This document shows positions 32,796 to 40,642 of a stretch of DNA of 64,000 nt, one piece after another (position 1 is the first letter of the stretch; the number at the start of each line of letters is the position of its first letter). The translations under genes and the position numbers were made by a program. The DNA is taken from NCBI RefSeq assembly GCF_011090185.1, contig NZ_JAAFGS010000002.1, positions 186,001 through 250,000 of the forward strand, written 5' to 3'. The notes beneath the pieces are model-generated. The model worked only from the letters and a program-made list of their open reading frames with translations. It ran no database searches and had not been told where the DNA came from. Source of the DNA: Saccharibacillus alkalitolerans. GTDB taxonomy: Bacteria > Bacillota > Bacilli > Paenibacillales > Paenibacillaceae.

Positions 32796-34787
32796 ATGCA
32801 TATTACTAAGCTGTTGCTTGGCAACATTGGTGCTTATTATGGCCCATCTCACGCCTTTGACTTTGAAACTACTAAGGAACGAAACGTAGTTTTGTTAGGA
32901 GGTAAAAACGGAGCCGGAAAAACGACAATTCTAGAGTCTCTACGTATCGTTTTATTTGGCTCAATGGCGTATGGATTCATGGTCGATAATGAGCCTTATT
33001 TCAAAAAAATTCTTTCTCTCTTAAATCGTAAAGCTGTTCAAAGCGGAGAAAACAAATATCAAATTAGATTAGAATACACTTCGATTGAAGAATTCGAGCC
33101 AACCCGTTACGTGATAATTAGGCATTGGCATTTCAAAAAAGGAAAACTTAGAGAAGAATTTTCTGTCCAAAGAAATGGTGTGCACTTAAATAATCAAGAA
33201 CAATCCGACTTCCAAAATCGCTTGCGCGAAGAAATGCCTCCCCGTCTTTTTGAACTTTGTCTTTTTGACGGGGAGGACATTTCGAGGATCGTATCGGACG
33301 AAAAGATCCCGGAGTACTTGAGCGAGTCCGGTAAAATCCTATTCAATCTGGATTTGTTTATGAACTTGGAAAAAGATCTGCAGACTTACCGAATGCAATA
33401 TGCTCAGAAGAACGCAAGTGCGGCTAAAGAAATTGCCGACCAACAAGAATTAATGAACAAAATTGCGGAGCTTCAAACGATTGTCGAGGAAAAAGCCTCT
33501 CTAATTGTCCTCAGTGAAGATGAAATTACTCATCTAAACGATGAGATCAAGCAGCATAAGAAAGACTTCGACGAACATGGCGGTTTGCAGCGTGAAGAAC
33601 GGCAACGACTGGCTAGCCAAGTTAACGTAATCGAGAATGAGAGAAAAGCAAACACCGAACAAATTCGTTCGTTTACAAACTCTCTCCTTCCCTTCTATAT
33701 TGCCAAAGATTTGTTGAGTAAAGTCGTAAAGCAATTGGATTTAGAGAAAGAAAATGAGTCTTTCGAATATGTCTCTTCCGCTCTAGAGATAGAGAAGTTA
33801 AACGCACTGGTTCATCAGCTCCAAAAATCGAATGTAAGCCTTGATATTGCTCAGCTACATAAGGGCATCTTAGAGATTATGCAGCCAGAGAACATTCAAT
33901 TAATTCATCGAGCTTCGTTCGCGCAACGGAGCGAGATTCATAACTTATTCAAGCAGATCGAGCAAATCGATCCCAAGCAATATATTCAACTATATGACAG
34001 AAACGCTGAATTGCTCATCGAAGCTCAAAGATTGCGTAAAGCGATTGAAGTCAACGATCAGTCCAGCGAATTCAGAGAAATCCTTGCACAGATCGAAACT
34101 AAGACTAAACGCGTTGAGCAATTGCGCTTGCTCATCGAGCACTACAACAAAGAAATTCATGAAGCTACGGAAACGATCCGCCTTCATACTGCTGCGGCAA
34201 ATAAAATCACAGACAAAATTCGTGAATATCACAAAGCTGAGAATTCCTTTGCAATGACCGAAAAACTGCTGTTGGTCAGCCAACGGTTCAGAGACCGGCA
34301 ATGGCGTAAAAAGTTGGACGACGTAGCGAATGAGGCGACCAAGATGGTTAATATTCTTTTCCGCAAAAAAGAATACATCGACCGTATTCATATCGATCAT
34401 TCGACCTTTGAGTTGCATCTCTATAATCGTCAGCAGCATTTGATCACCAAAGAACGTCTCTCAGCAGGCGAAAAGGAAATGCTCATGCTGACCGTGATTT
34501 GGGCCATGTTCAAAGTCTCAGGTTGGAAACTTCCGTTTGTATTCGATACTTTAATGGGTCGTCTGGATCAGGATCATAAGAGAGCTCTCATTCAACATTT
34601 CATTCCAAGATGCGGCGATCAAGTATTGATGTTTACGACCGATTCCGAAGTTTCCAAGGAACAATATGAACTTCTCAAAGATATTACAGCCAAGTGCTAC
34701 ACCCTCGAATTCGATCAAGCCATGGACAGCGCCAAAATCGTGAAGGGTCGCTACTTTACCATCAGTGAGGAGAGCAACCAGCTATGA
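32796..34787 (+). CDS. dndD: DNA phosphorothioation protein DndD (SMC-like ATPase)
   Basis: A 663-residue ABC/SMC-type ATPase. The Walker A is GKNGAGKT (36-43), followed by a long coiled-coil middle part (about 200-500). The C-terminal signature is LSAGEKEM (about 555-562), and the Walker B region contains FVFDTLMGRLDQDH (Asp584). DndD is thought to supply ATP hydrolysis for opening DNA during sulfur incorporation. AAAGGTGG lies upstream of the ATG. Its stop overlaps the dndE start. A second, diverged DndD-like ATPase is encoded at 38442-40454 on the other strand. Confidence 0.93.
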   Translation: MHITKLLLGNIGAYYGPSHAFDFETTKERNVVLLGGKNGAGKTTILESLRIVLFGSMAYGFMVDNEPYFKKILSLLNRKAVQSGENKYQIRLEYTSIEEFEPTRYVIIRHWHFKKGKLREEFSVQRNGVHLNNQEQSDFQNRLREEMPPRLFELCLFDGEDISRIVSDEKIPEYLSESGKILFNLDLFMNLEKDLQTYRMQYAQKNASAAKEIADQQELMNKIAELQTIVEEKASLIVLSEDEITHLNDEIKQHKKDFDEHGGLQREERQRLASQVNVIENERKANTEQIRSFTNSLLPFYIAKDLLSKVVKQLDLEKENESFEYVSSALEIEKLNALVHQLQKSNVSLDIAQLHKGILEIMQPENIQLIHRASFAQRSEIHNLFKQIEQIDPKQYIQLYDRNAELLIEAQRLRKAIEVNDQSSEFREILAQIETKTKRVEQLRLLIEHYNKEIHEATETIRLHTAAANKITDKIREYHKAENSFAMTEKLLLVSQRFRDRQWRKKLDDVANEATKMVNILFRKKEYIDRIHIDHSTFELHLYNRQQHLITKERLSAGEKEMLMLTVIWAMFKVSGWKLPFVFDTLMGRLDQDHKRALIQHFIPRCGDQVLMFTTDSEVSKEQYELLKDITAKCYTLEFDQAMDSAKIVKGRYFTISEESNQL

Positions 34788-35161
34788 ACTTCACTTTACG
34801 AACATCGAAATATGCCAAAGACAATCTAACTCAATTAAGCTCGGCTACAAGCATCACGCCGAATATCTTGATCCGTTACGCAGTCAGCCTATCGCTTAGA
34901 AATAGCGTTCTAGATGGCGGAGTCGAACCTGTAACCAAAGACTTCTCGGACGGGTTGGTGCTGAACCGTAATACCGTAACAGGCGAATACGACTATGTAT
35001 TCAAAGCTCTTATCACGCAAGCAGCAGGCAAAGAACTAACAGACGAAGAATACTTCCCGGGTTACTTCAATGCCCATTTGGAACGCGGGATTCGTTCTCT
35101 TGCAGGCGAATATAAGAGCGCAGGTAATTCCGAGCGTTTTCTCCGTGCCTTAATACTCTAA
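34784..35161 (+). CDS. dndE: DNA phosphorothioation protein DndE
   Basis: A 125-residue protein matching DndE in size, position and sequence style (MNFTLRTSKYAKDNLTQLSS, ILIRYAVSLSLR, then HLERGIRSLAGEY). DndE binds nicked DNA in the modification complex in other systems. Its ATG overlaps the dndD stop by four bases (ATGA). It is followed by the cysteine desulfurase gene after 18 bases. Confidence 0.92.
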   Translation: MNFTLRTSKYAKDNLTQLSSATSITPNILIRYAVSLSLRNSVLDGGVEPVTKDFSDGLVLNRNTVTGEYDYVFKALITQAAGKELTDEEYFPGYFNAHLERGIRSLAGEYKSAGNSERFLRALIL

Positions 35162-35179
35162 CGGAAAGTAGGGATCTGC

Positions 35180-36313
35180 ATGCTTTACTTGGATAATAGC
35201 GCAACAACCAAGATTCACCCTGAAGTGTTGGAAGCCATGATGCCCTATCTCCAAGAGGAGTACGGCAACCCGTCCAGCAAATTTTATTCCTTAGCGGAAA
35301 ACGCCAAAAAAGCCGTAGCCAAAGCCCGCGAGCAAGTCGCCTCGCTGCTTGGCTGCGATCCGGACGAAGTCGTTTTCACTAGCGGCGCAACGGAAAGCAA
35401 TAACATGATTATCAAAGGCATTGCAGATTATTACGGTCGGGAAGATGGAGCGAATAAACGTCTCATGACAACAAAAGTGGAACACCCTTCCGTGATCGAG
35501 ACGTTCAACTTCTTAGGAGAGCGCGGCTATGAGGTTTCTTTCTTGGATGTGGATCAATATGCGCGAGTAACGGTAGAACAAATAAAAGAAGCGGCTGCAC
35601 AAACGCAGCCACTTCTCACTTCGATCATGTGGGGAAATAATGAGATTGGTTCGCTTAACCCGATTGCCGAGCTATCCGCGTTGTTCGAGGAGAATGGTCT
35701 CTTCTTCCATACGGATGCTACACAAGTAATCGGTAAAGTGCCAGTCGACTTGAAGAACCTGAAAGGTGTTCGATTCCTCTCGATGTCCGGACATAAGATC
35801 GGCGGCCCGAAAGGGATAGGCGCTGCGATCATTCGCAAGCAGTCGAAAGAGATTTATACTCGTTTGACTCCTCTGATGCATGGAGGTGGGCAAGAGAACA
35901 ACTATCGTAGCGGTACGCTTGCCGTTCATAATATTGTGGGGCTGGGTAAAGCTGCTGAATTGGCTGCCGCTAACCTTGAGCAGAATGTACAGCGCTTGAC
36001 TGAGCTTGAGCAGTATTTGACTGACATTTTCAAGACTAACCTATCTGGGAAGATCAAATTCAACAGTGATGAAAAAGATAAGATTCCTGGGTTGATTAGC
36101 TTGCAGTTCATTGGAGTGAATAATGAGCTGCTGCTTAAGAAATTGGCTGATTATGTTGCGCTTTCTTCTGGATCGGCTTGTAGTTCTAGTAAGCCGAGTC
36201 ATGTGTTGAGTGCTGCTGGTAGGTCATTAGAAGAAGTAAGACAAACTATACGAATCAGTCTAGAAAGAGAGGTTTCTGAAAAAGACTTATTTATATTCAA
36301 AAAAATTCAATAA
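35180..36313 (+). CDS. dndA: cysteine desulfurase DndA (IscS/NifS-like)
   Basis: A 377-residue PLP enzyme that removes sulfur from L-cysteine. It shows NSATTKIHPEV near the start, FTSGATESNNM, the PLP-lysine motif MSGHKIGGPKG (Lys206), GGGQENNYRSGT and the catalytic-loop SSGSACSSSKPSHVL (Cys334). As last gene of the dnd operon it should charge DndC with sulfur and help build its Fe-S cluster. GTAGGG is the ribosome site. Codon use becomes more AT-rich toward its 3' end, where the AT-rich middle of the island begins. Confidence 0.93.
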   Translation: MLYLDNSATTKIHPEVLEAMMPYLQEEYGNPSSKFYSLAENAKKAVAKAREQVASLLGCDPDEVVFTSGATESNNMIIKGIADYYGREDGANKRLMTTKVEHPSVIETFNFLGERGYEVSFLDVDQYARVTVEQIKEAAAQTQPLLTSIMWGNNEIGSLNPIAELSALFEENGLFFHTDATQVIGKVPVDLKNLKGVRFLSMSGHKIGGPKGIGAAIIRKQSKEIYTRLTPLMHGGGQENNYRSGTLAVHNIVGLGKAAELAAANLEQNVQRLTELEQYLTDIFKTNLSGKIKFNSDEKDKIPGLISLQFIGVNNELLLKKLADYVALSSGSACSSSKPSHVLSAAGRSLEEVRQTIRISLEREVSEKDLFIFKKIQ

Positions 36314-36373
36314 CGTAAACCTATTTTTAAAATTCTTAGTTCTAATTAATTAAGATTAACTAATTAGAAAAAC

Positions 36374-36437
36374 AAAGAGCCATTAGAGTAAATCTAAATA
36401 AAATTATAAAATATTTATGAATGCTAAATGGCTCTTT
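36374..36437. terminator. long-loop inverted repeat between convergent operons
   Basis: AAAGAGCCATT (36374-36384) and AATGGCTCTTT (36427-36437) are perfect complements with a 42-base AT-rich loop. They lie between the end of dndA and the end of the convergent minus-strand operon, so they probably act as a bidirectional terminator. The rest of 36314-36502 is AT-rich without a gene. Confidence 0.6.
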
Positions 36438-36502
36438 ATAAATTATCACATTCAAACTCACAGCTTCTCAAATCAATAAAATCACCTAATTCAAACTTGT
36501 AC

Positions 36503-37906
36503 TTATTTTCGAAAAAGGTTTCGCAAGGCTATTTCAATCACTCTAGAAATCGACAACTTGTTTCTTTCGCTAAAACTTATCAATTCATCATTAATCTTAT
36601 CATTTAAATGTATGGTATACGTTTGACTTGAAGACTTAACTTGATTAGAAAATTTAGATTGTTCTATAATGTTAAGTTTTCTTTCTGCAATTATCTCATG
36701 TAGGATTTTTATATCTTCCTTTGAGAAAACATCTTTCAGCGCTAACTGTGATTCCTCAGTTGTAGGCTGCTCTTCTTCTTCTGCTTTATTAGGTACTTCT
36801 TGCGTTTCCTTCAACATCGGCAATTGTTTTTTTTCAGAATCTAAATGGTAATCTCTAGCTCCTGTTGGCTCAGCTAAAGGAATATTAGTTTTTTCTAGCT
36901 CTTGCTGCTCTTTAGAGCTGTTCTTATTGTCTTCTAAAAGATGTGGATGTGATTCTTTTGAAATTTGTGTGAAAAATATTGGGAGCTTTTCTTCAAGTGC
37001 TTTGCTATCACGATAAGTTTTTAGATTTTCTTCTACTGACCATTTATTTCTCGATAAGAATTTAACACCTTCAATTGTGTAAAAAATACATTCGGAAAGA
37101 TACGATAATTGAGGCAGGTAGTTTTTTATTTTCCTTATAAGAATTTTATCCAAAATAATATAATGCTTATTTTCAATTAATTTCCTTTGTATGTTTGTTA
37201 TGAAATCTCTTCCGAATATAGTATCAATCTGATAATTATCTATAACCTTTTGATTGTTATAATTTAAGCACAACAATTTTCCAGTTACTACATCGGTCAA
37301 AACACTAATTTCATCCATGTCCGCAATACTTGTAGAACCATCTTTACTAGTTTCATATACCCAACTTTCCTTAATGTCTTCTTTTCTAAATTGTCTTAAC
37401 ATCTGGCTTGAGCTAATATTTTGTTCAAGAGAAACCTCATTTAAAGTTTTATTATTTAAATTGAGTTCAGCAAGCACATTTAAAAGCGAATTATCTTTAA
37501 GAACTCCACCTTTACAATGAACAAGCCATCGTAATTTATAGCCGTTTTCTTTTAGTTGAGATACAAGATGATCCAAATTGATGTTAAATGCCTTAGCTAC
37601 GAAATCAGTTGAATTATATTGTGTTTCTACAGCAATTCGTAAGAGTAAGTCTGGATCGATCTTTTCTTTTCCCACCTTTGTATTAGAATTTCTGTTTTCT
37701 CTATTGTTAATAACAATATTGTCTGAATCAATCTCATAGTCTTCTTTTAGAAGTCTCTCTCTCAAGCTTTTAACACTAACACCTAATCTCTTAGCAACTT
37801 CTTCTAAAAGCATCCCATCATTGAGTTCAGTGATCGCATCTTTAACTTGCCTATCTGTTAACCTATCACCGTCCAAAAAATCATCTATTATCCCTAAGAT
37901 ATCCAT
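36503..37906 (-). CDS. putative DNA-binding protein with HTH and ribbon-helix-helix ends
   Basis: A 467-residue protein. An N-terminal helix-turn-helix region is plausible (GMLLEEVAKRLGVSVKSLRERL, about 35-56), with a second similar helical repeat (TLNEVSLEQNISSSQMLRQF, about 165-185). The middle is Lys/Asn-rich, a Glu/Gln-rich linker follows (about 310-400), and the C-terminus YTIHLNDKINDELISFSERNKLSISRVIEIALRN is written in segments that match a ribbon-helix-helix domain. TGGAGG lies six bases before the ATG at MDILGI; a longer frame was rejected. The gene is very AT-rich. It lies 105 bases after the dnd_assoc_4-like gene on the same strand and may control the island; this is inference. Confidence 0.65.
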   Translation of the reverse strand: MDILGIIDDFLDGDRLTDRQVKDAITELNDGMLLEEVAKRLGVSVKSLRERLLKEDYEIDSDNIVINNRENRNSNTKVGKEKIDPDLLLRIAVETQYNSTDFVAKAFNINLDHLVSQLKENGYKLRWLVHCKGGVLKDNSLLNVLAELNLNNKTLNEVSLEQNISSSQMLRQFRKEDIKESWVYETSKDGSTSIADMDEISVLTDVVTGKLLCLNYNNQKVIDNYQIDTIFGRDFITNIQRKLIENKHYIILDKILIRKIKNYLPQLSYLSECIFYTIEGVKFLSRNKWSVEENLKTYRDSKALEEKLPIFFTQISKESHPHLLEDNKNSSKEQQELEKTNIPLAEPTGARDYHLDSEKKQLPMLKETQEVPNKAEEEEQPTTEESQLALKDVFSKEDIKILHEIIAERKLNIIEQSKFSNQVKSSSQTYTIHLNDKINDELISFSERNKLSISRVIEIALRNLFRK

Positions 37907-38011
37907 GATGTGCCTCCACTTCAAATCACTCATTACAATTGTTGAGATAAGAAATATATTTTACTTCTTTCACAAAACGAGAGGCTTCTACTTCTCAAAT
38001 ATAAAATAGTT

Positions 38012-38473
38012 TCAAAAAAGTATATCTGCTATGCCTTTAAGGTTTCTTTCTTTATCAGTTAAATCATCTTCCATACTCATAATATATTCAAAAAAGTTAT
38101 TTAATGATTGTTTGGGGTGTACCATAATCTTTTCATAAATAATCTCAATTCCGCCTGCAGCATATTCTTCAAAGATTTTCATTTTTTTATCAAACGCTTC
38201 ATCATCTTGATTAAACAAACTAAGATCTTCTGTCTCGATAAGCGCAATAGCATCGATAAAAGGTTCATCAGTTTCTAAATTAAATACACTCCAAGGCATT
38301 CCCTCTGCCTGTGACGTGAACTCGATACGTTTTTTTTCCATAAACCCGACAGCGCCCGCAAGCATGAATGCATCTTTATAAGTCGAAAAGACACCGAATT
38401 CCTCTTCGTCTACAAGCTTCTTATAAAGCAACTCCTGTTCCTTAGGCCTCCTGATTCTCCTTCTCGTGACCAT
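38012..38473 (-). CDS. DNA phosphorothioation-associated protein 4-like
   Basis: A 153-residue protein. MVTRRRIRRPKEQELLYKKL, FGVFSTYKDAFMLAGAVGF and FEEYAAGGIEII resemble the phosphorothioation-associated family dnd_assoc_4, whose function is unknown. AGGAGAAAAGAA precedes the ATG, which lies inside the end of the upstream ATPase gene (32-base overlap); a longer in-frame extension was rejected. As last gene of the AT-rich operon helicase, 57-residue protein, ATPase, it probably belongs to the same restriction-type module. The family name is from memory of sequence style, not from a search. Confidence 0.65.
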   Translation of the reverse strand: MVTRRRIRRPKEQELLYKKLVDEEEFGVFSTYKDAFMLAGAVGFMEKKRIEFTSQAEGMPWSVFNLETDEPFIDAIALIETEDLSLFNQDDEAFDKKMKIFEEYAAGGIEIIYEKIMVHPKQSLNNFFEYIMSMEDDLTDKERNLKGIADILF

Positions 38474-40454
38474 TTCTTTTCTCCTCCTCAACTTTTGTGA
38501 ATTCGTATTGCTGATCACTTGTACGTGGATCATTGTAAGATAACTTGTACTCTTTACCAATCAATGTTTTCATTTGGTTCTCGACTTCTCCTTTCCATTG
38601 CGAAGTTGAAACAATTACAATGACTTGATCTGCTAGTTTGTGTATGCCTTTAGCTATGCGTTCCCTATGATCAGAATCTAAAGCGCCGAAAGGTGAATCC
38701 ATAACCAATGGATAAATCCCTCCTTCGTCAAAATCTTGCTTATTTTCCTTTTTGAATTGCTCACGCGCAATATCTACAATTGCTCCGATAAAAGACAAAC
38801 TAGTAATTTGGCGTTCTCCTTGCGACATCCCTACAATGTTTCCTGTATTATTCAATACATTCAACTCATAAGAATCTGAGAGTTTTAAAGTATAACCTTT
38901 ACGCAAAAATTGAGAGTATACACTCGAAATTTTATCCTGCAATTGTATTCTTACTAGCTTCTCACGAATGTTTAAAATCTTCCGCATTGTTTTTTCTAAA
39001 TGTTCGCAAGTATCCATTCTTTTTTGTGTCAATTTAGCTCTACTTTCTATTTTATCTATTTTTGATTGTTCAAATTGTTTTGATTGAATTTGCTTTGTTA
39101 TATCCTCGATTTTAGATATTATACCGCCAATCTTTCTATCTATTTCACTCTTACCTTCAATCAACTGAATTCTTCGATTTTCTAATTCTGCTATTTCCTC
39201 AGAATCTTTACCTGTTAACTGAAGACTAATCTCCTCAATTTCTTCATTTAGTTTTTTTTCTTCCTGTAGTTTGCTTAATTCTTCTACCTTTAATTGCTTC
39301 ATTTCAGAAAAAAGGTTTTTTTTCTTCTCGGTAATTATTTTCAAATCACCCATAAAATCAAATGTTTTATTTTCGACCTGATCATTACTAATTTTACTCA
39401 TTAGATTATTAATATGATGCCAGTGTGAAGAGCCTTCTGTTAATTCTGCTCCACAAATACAAGTTCTATTTTCCACAAGAGATTCAATAAAGTGTCTTTT
39501 AATTCCCGTAATCGGCTTCTGACTTTTATTACTTCTAACAAATGCTTCTGCTTTTTGTGCTACCAAATGACTAAATGCAAGATAACCATTTTTACTTATT
39601 AATAAGGTTAACTTTTTACGAACATCTTTTATAACTCCTCTTATTTCTTCTAGCTGGTTGGTTTTCTGATCTCGCAGCTCTTGTAAATGTTTTGCTCCTT
39701 CGATCTGCTTCAAACGATCTTCAACTTCTTTAATTTGTTTATTCGTAGCTCTTAAATTCTCTTTTTGCAGTTTTTCTTGGTTTTGAAAATCAATCATTTG
39801 TTGATCTAACTTTTCTATTTCTTCTATTAGATTGGCTGTCTTAGAATCTCCTACATTTTTTAGATCACTGCGGAATTTTTTTCTAGCATTTTCAGTATGC
39901 GAAATGGCTCTTTCTAAAATTTCCAGACCCATAATATTTTTGATAGCTCTTTTAATATCTGCAGAACCACTTTCTTTTGACAAATTATCAATACGCTCTC
40001 CATCAAAAAAGAAATAACTTCTAAGATCCTCAGGTAAAATCCTTCCAATTTCTACTGTGGGATTTGTAATAATCTCTGATTGACCATCTTCCCGATACTC
40101 TAGAACCACTTCAGGATCATGGTAATAAATGTCTTTTAAGCTTTTCTTTGCTGTAACTTTACGAACAAGGGTATACTTTTTCCCATTACTTGTAAACTTC
40201 AACGTAACAGAACCTTCTACCTCACTGTCTTCTAGTGCAGTAGAAATGGCATGCTCATTTATAATATTCTTTCCATTTGGGAGATTGAGTGTCCCATATA
40301 GACACCACATAAACGCATTTAACAACGCCGTTTTCCCGGCGCCATTCTCGCCGTGAATAACGGTTACATTTCGAGTAGAGGATTGAGAAAATTCAATATA
40401 TTGCTCTTGATAATATTGCCTAAAATTAAAAAGTTTTATGGATTCCAATAACAC
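38442..40454 (-). CDS. DndD/SbcC-like AAA ATPase
   Basis: A 670-residue SMC-like ATPase, a diverged relative of DndD. The N-terminus is MLLESIKLFNFRQYYQEQYI with Walker A GENGAGKT (35-42). Long coiled coils surround a central CxCG motif (Cys332, Cys334 in RTCICGAEL), like a zinc-hook position. The C-terminus has the signature MSQGERQITSLSFIGAI and the Walker B region YPLVMDSPFGALDSDHRERI. The start is a GTG sharing one base with the stop of the 57-residue gene (TAGTG). It is presumably the motor of the second phosphorothioation-linked module rather than a duplicate of the modification enzyme. Confidence 0.85.
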   Translation of the reverse strand: MLLESIKLFNFRQYYQEQYIEFSQSSTRNVTVIHGENGAGKTALLNAFMWCLYGTLNLPNGKNIINEHAISTALEDSEVEGSVTLKFTSNGKKYTLVRKVTAKKSLKDIYYHDPEVVLEYREDGQSEIITNPTVEIGRILPEDLRSYFFFDGERIDNLSKESGSADIKRAIKNIMGLEILERAISHTENARKKFRSDLKNVGDSKTANLIEEIEKLDQQMIDFQNQEKLQKENLRATNKQIKEVEDRLKQIEGAKHLQELRDQKTNQLEEIRGVIKDVRKKLTLLISKNGYLAFSHLVAQKAEAFVRSNKSQKPITGIKRHFIESLVENRTCICGAELTEGSSHWHHINNLMSKISNDQVENKTFDFMGDLKIITEKKKNLFSEMKQLKVEELSKLQEEKKLNEEIEEISLQLTGKDSEEIAELENRRIQLIEGKSEIDRKIGGIISKIEDITKQIQSKQFEQSKIDKIESRAKLTQKRMDTCEHLEKTMRKILNIREKLVRIQLQDKISSVYSQFLRKGYTLKLSDSYELNVLNNTGNIVGMSQGERQITSLSFIGAIVDIAREQFKKENKQDFDEGGIYPLVMDSPFGALDSDHRERIAKGIHKLADQVIVIVSTSQWKGEVENQMKTLIGKEYKLSYNDPRTSDQQYEFTKVEEEKRNGHEKENQEA

Positions 40455-40627
40455 TAATCTTTCACCCTTTCTTTGACAATATCCATAATCTGATTAACAA
40501 TGTTGCTGCCTTGAAGATTCTTCCTATTCAACAATTCCTTTTCCTGCTGCAAAATTTCCTTAAGTATCCATGCATGTGCTTCTGGAAGTTCTGCTAAAAT
40601 TGCTTGGATCTCTTCTTTCTCTTCCAC
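40454..40627 (-). CDS. 57-residue protein of the AT-rich dnd-linked operon
   Basis: A GTG-started frame reading VEEKEEIQAILAELPEAH and ending IVNQIMDIVKERVKD, apparently all alpha-helical and acidic at the start. TAGGAGG, formed partly by the stop codon of the upstream helicase, lies eight bases before the GTG, and the stop shares one base with the GTG of the downstream ATPase. The gene fills the gap between those two exactly, so it is very likely expressed. No family was recognised. It may be a small subunit or adaptor of the ATPase or helicase. Confidence 0.7.
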   Translation of the reverse strand: MEEKEEIQAILAELPEAHAWILKEILQQEKELLNRKNLQGSNIVNQIMDIVKERVKD

Positions 40628-40642
40628 TATGTTTGAATCCTC

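Noticed and set aside
38442-40454. Second modification protein DndD
   Set aside because: It is on the other strand with the helicase and a dnd_assoc_4-like gene, has a CxCG hook absent from the motif pattern of the operon's DndD, and no DndC/DndE partner; an effector motor is more likely.
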